This document shows, in pieces, positions 61,338 through 64,000 of a DNA stretch of 64,000 nt; within the stretch, counting starts at the first letter, position 1, and each line of letters starts with the position of its first letter. The stretch comes from Actinostola sp. cb2023 (lineage: Eukaryota; Cnidaria; Anthozoa; Actiniaria; Actinostolidae). Location: the NCBI GenBank assembly GCA_033675265.1, contig JAUJYZ010000745.1, forward strand, positions 417,501 to 481,500. The letters are read 5' to 3'. The position numbers were made by a program, and so were the translations under genes. The notes beneath the pieces were generated by a model, which was given only the letters and a program-made list of their open reading frames with translations, was not told the DNA's origin and searched no databases.

Positions 61338-61789
61338 CCTTTCAAATAAAGAGAAATATAACAATTAATGAAACTTATGAAAGTGAGGTTTTTTTCGGAA
61401 AACCGTTTATCGTGGAAACATCTTGGGAAGAAGAAATAATCTGAGAAAGCCATATTTCAAATTAAGGCACATATTTGTATCTGAGTACTTTAATATAACT
61501 ACGTGACTATATCAAGTGGATTTACAAATTTTAAATTGTAAACAAATAAAAAATTAAAATAAATAAAAATAAAAATAAATAAAAAATTAAAATTCAATAA
61601 ATAAAAATCAATAAAAATCAAGTCTTTACCTTTATCCTTTACCTAATTAATTCAATAGTCTGTGTGTATGTATGTATTCACGAATTTGAAAAGGCGTGGA
61701 CATTAATTTTAGCGAACTGTAGGAATTTCCCAAACTTTTGCAACAATGAATTAAACACAATTGAATATTTCAAATTGACGTCTGGCCCC

Positions 61790-61860
61790 GGTTGCACGAA
61801 AGGTGATTAGCGTTATCCATTGGATAAGTACTACCAACGGATAACATTTATTTAAATGTA
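61790..61860. repeat. dispersed repeat end CCCCGGTTGCACGAAAGGTG
   Basis: GGCCCCGGTTGCACGAAAGG..GTTATCCATTGGATAA resembles a repeat end common in marine invertebrate genomes (from memory). The other end is not identified. Confidence 0.4.
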
Positions 61861-62100
61861 TAAAAATCGTTTCTCAAGATTTAAATACATCAGGGAATAT
61901 CTCGAGCTAGATTCGCCCTTCGAGTCAATGTCTCGAAAATTGCGGGATTTGTATCGGGATAGTCTAAAATTCCATCGTAGTGCCGGCTGGTCAAGAAAGA
62001 CCCGCACACCTAATTAATCATTTGTAAGAAGCGCACTGAATGAACCCTCCGTGTCCCGTATCCCGAGGTTCGATATCGGGACGGTGGAGCACGTGACCAT

Positions 62101-62234
62101 CTATTCGAGATGCGCTCTCAAGAACTCGTTGTAGGAAATCTTTCCCAGCATGTTCTTGTCGTAGTAGGAGTAAATGTGAAAGAATTCTTCATTGTTTAGG
62201 TGGATATGAAATCGTTTTAGCATCTGACGGAACT
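62101..62234 (-). CDS. last exon of an EF-hand protein gene, partial
   Basis: On the minus strand an acceptor CACCTTCAG precedes a 134-base exon (phase 1 entry) ending in TAG at 62103-62101. It encodes 43 residues: FRQMLKRFHIHLNNEEFFHI, then YSYYDKNMLGKISYNEFLRA, then HLE. The loop D-K-N-M-L-G-K-I-S-Y-N-E fits the 12-residue EF-hand with ligands at 1, 3 and 12 and the central Gly-x-Ile; position 5 is Leu, so calcium affinity may be weak. The two-helix layout resembles EFCAB6-like proteins, but this is only a family-level guess. The rest of the gene would lie beyond 62234, probably beyond the window. Confidence 0.6.
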
Positions 62235-62540
62235 CTGAAGGTGAGCAGTTGCCATGCAGTGCCTTCAGTGTCGACAGCCTTTATCAGGTCTGGTTGGACA
62301 TACTCCAAAGATTAGACTGAATTTATGGCTTAGTACTGAGTGCCTGGATGCTACACGGTATTACTACTCAAAGCAGCGATATGACACGGGTAGATAACTG
62401 ATGAGCTGTTACGCTTACAGGAAACCATAAAAACACTTGGACATAGCAATACAGGACTTTGATTTACAGAATAAGAAACGCGTTCCACTATACTAACTGA
62501 ACGGCAAGAGCTTGATGAAGACAGGATAAAACCGTTGTTT

Positions 62541-63970
62541 TTCTTGTGGGAGGTTCGGGGGTGAGGGTTTGCATTTATTCCAGGGTGTGCGTTTATTTAT
62601 ACTTTTCATTTGGGGTGTGCGTACGTATCAGTTCGAGGGTGTGCGTTTATTAATACTTTTCACTTTGGGGTGTGCGTAAGTATCAGTTCGAGGGTGTGCG
62701 TTTATTAATACTTTTCACGTTTGCCGGGGTGTGCGTACGTATCAGTATCAGTTCGAGCGGTGTGCGTTTATTTATACTTTTCACTTTGGGGTGTGCGTAC
62801 GTATCGAGATTCGAGGAACTCGTTTTATTTATACTTTTCACTTTGGGGTGTGCGTATGTATCAGTTCGAGGGTGTGCGTTTATTTATACTTTACACTTTG
62901 GGGTGTGCGTAAGTATCAGTATCAGTTCGAGGGTGTGCGTTTATTGATACTTTACATCAGGGTGTGCGTGGACGTATCAGTTCGAGGGTGTGCGTTTAGT
63001 GCCTGGATATACTTTACACTTTGGGGTGTGCGTAAGTATCAGTATCAGTTCGAGGGTGTGCGTTTATTAATACTTTTCACTTTGGGGTACAGTGCGTACG
63101 CGTATCAGTATCAGTTCGAGGGTGTGCGTTTATTGATACTTTACACTTTGGGGTGTGCGTAAGTATCAGTATCATTCGAGGTGCGTAAGTATCAGTATCA
63201 GTTCGAGGATGTGCGTTTATTTATACTTTACACTTTGGGGTGTGCGTAAGTATCAGTTCGAGGGTGTGCGTTTATTTATACTTTACACTTTGGGGTGTGC
63301 GTACGTATCAGTTCGAGGGTGTGCGTTTATTAATACTTTACACTTTGGGGTGTGCGTAAGTATCAGTATCAGTTCGAGGGTGTGCGTTTATTAATACTTT
63401 ACACTTTGGGTGTGCGTACGTATCGTATCAGTTCGAGGGTGTGCGTTTATTGATACTTTACACTTTGGGGTGTGCGTAAGTATCAGTATCAGTTCGAGGG
63501 TGTGCGTTTATTTATACTTTACACTTTGGGGTGTGCGTAAGTATCAGTTCGAGGGTGTGCGTTTATTTATACTTTACACTTTGGGGTGTGCGTACGTATC
63601 AGTTCGAGGGTGTGCGTACGTATCAGTATCAGTTGGAGGGTGTGCGTTTATTTATACTTTTCACTTTGGGGTGTGCGTAAGTATCAGTTCGAAGGTGTGC
63701 GTTTATTGATACTTTTCACTTTGGGGTGTGCGTAGGTATCAGTATCAGTTCGAGGGTGTGCGTTTATTTATACTTTTCACTTTGGGGTGTGCGTAGTATC
63801 ATCAGTGCGTACGTATCAGTATCAGTTGGGGTGTGCGTTTATTTATACTTTTCACTTTGGGGTGTGCGTATAGGTATCAGTATCAGTTCGAGGGTGTGCG
63901 TTTATTTATACTTTTCACTTTGGGGTGTGCGTAGGTATCAGTATCAGTTCGAGGGTGTGCGTTTATTCGA
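62541..63970. repeat. 55-61 bp minisatellite, about 25 copies
   Basis: Unit: GGGGTGTGCGTACGTATCAG, TTCGAGGGTGTGCGTTTATT, TATACTTTTCACTTT, with optional duplication of a TATCAG block and CGTAAG/CGTACG, ATTTAT/ATTAAT/ATTGAT variants. Each unit contains two GGGTGTGCGT half-repeats. Plus-strand ORFs of 63-143 codons are array translations. It probably lies in an intron of the EF-hand gene. Confidence 0.95.
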
Positions 63971-64000
63971 GGAAATACGACACTCAAAGACAAATACAGT

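Noticed and set aside
62672..63709. Overlapping plus ORFs with VRGCAFIY-type repeats
   Set aside because: Translations of the minisatellite; the unit length varies (55 versus 61 bp) and breaks the frame repeatedly.
62541..63970. CRISPR-like array
   Set aside because: The units are contiguous tandem repeats with no unique spacers, in a eukaryotic context.

Overview
The window looks like nuclear DNA of an animal, most likely an anthozoan cnidarian such as a stony coral. It has split genes with GT-AG introns, long AT-rich spacers, many microsatellites and very dense short inverted-repeat (MITE-like) elements. The gene content also fits: an intronless B-box/filamin/NHL gene, a TPR-CHAT gene of the expanded cnidarian TTC28-like type, and an opsin-like class A GPCR. 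The lineage call is inference; no rRNA, tRNA or organellar gene was recognised.

Layout. 1-13 kb is gene-poor: CTCGATG-type arrays, a decayed transposon-protein fragment near 2.2-2.7 kb, several MITEs, and long TTGG/ATGG and ATGA/ATGG microsatellites. 13.3-13.9 kb (+) encodes a small cysteine-rich single-pass membrane protein with an NPAY tail motif; its 3' end is tandemly duplicated. 15.7-18.1 kb holds GATA, GTACA and GCAGA arrays. 20.5-22.6 kb (+) is a complete intronless RING-less TRIM-NHL gene, followed by a near-perfect 116-bp palindrome with an 8-bp target-site duplication. 25.9-28.0 kb (-) is a two-exon opsin-like GPCR without the retinal lysine.

31.9-45.9 kb (-) is a large gene of at least 15 exons that I reconstruct as tastin (TROAP)-like. 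It has a KEN box, tandemly duplicated exon pairs, and introns packed with fold-back elements, including one of 2.7 kb. One exon carries a frame conflict. 47.5-49.4 kb (+) holds the 3' exons of an AKR7-type aldo-keto reductase; the 5' part and at least one internal exon were not found.

50.8-57.4 kb (-) is a TPR-CHAT gene. It starts with a probable N-myristoylation signal, carries about 16 nearly identical 120-bp TPR units, and has a CHAT domain cut off just after the catalytic Cys by a repeat element. 58.0-61.4 kb is a run of fold-back elements. A hidden EF-hand exon at 62.1-62.2 kb (-) is the 3' end of a gene that would continue off the right edge, through an intron holding a 55-61 bp minisatellite (62.5-64.0 kb).

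The genes do not form an operon or an obvious pathway. They include one cell-cycle/microtubule-type gene (TROAP-like), one metabolic gene (AKR7), a receptor, and two families (TRIM-NHL, TPR-CHAT) that are expanded and often linked to signalling or innate immunity in cnidarians. The most unusual content is structural: several families of palindromic mobile elements, microsatellite-bearing repeat cassettes, and a coding satellite inside the TPR-CHAT gene.
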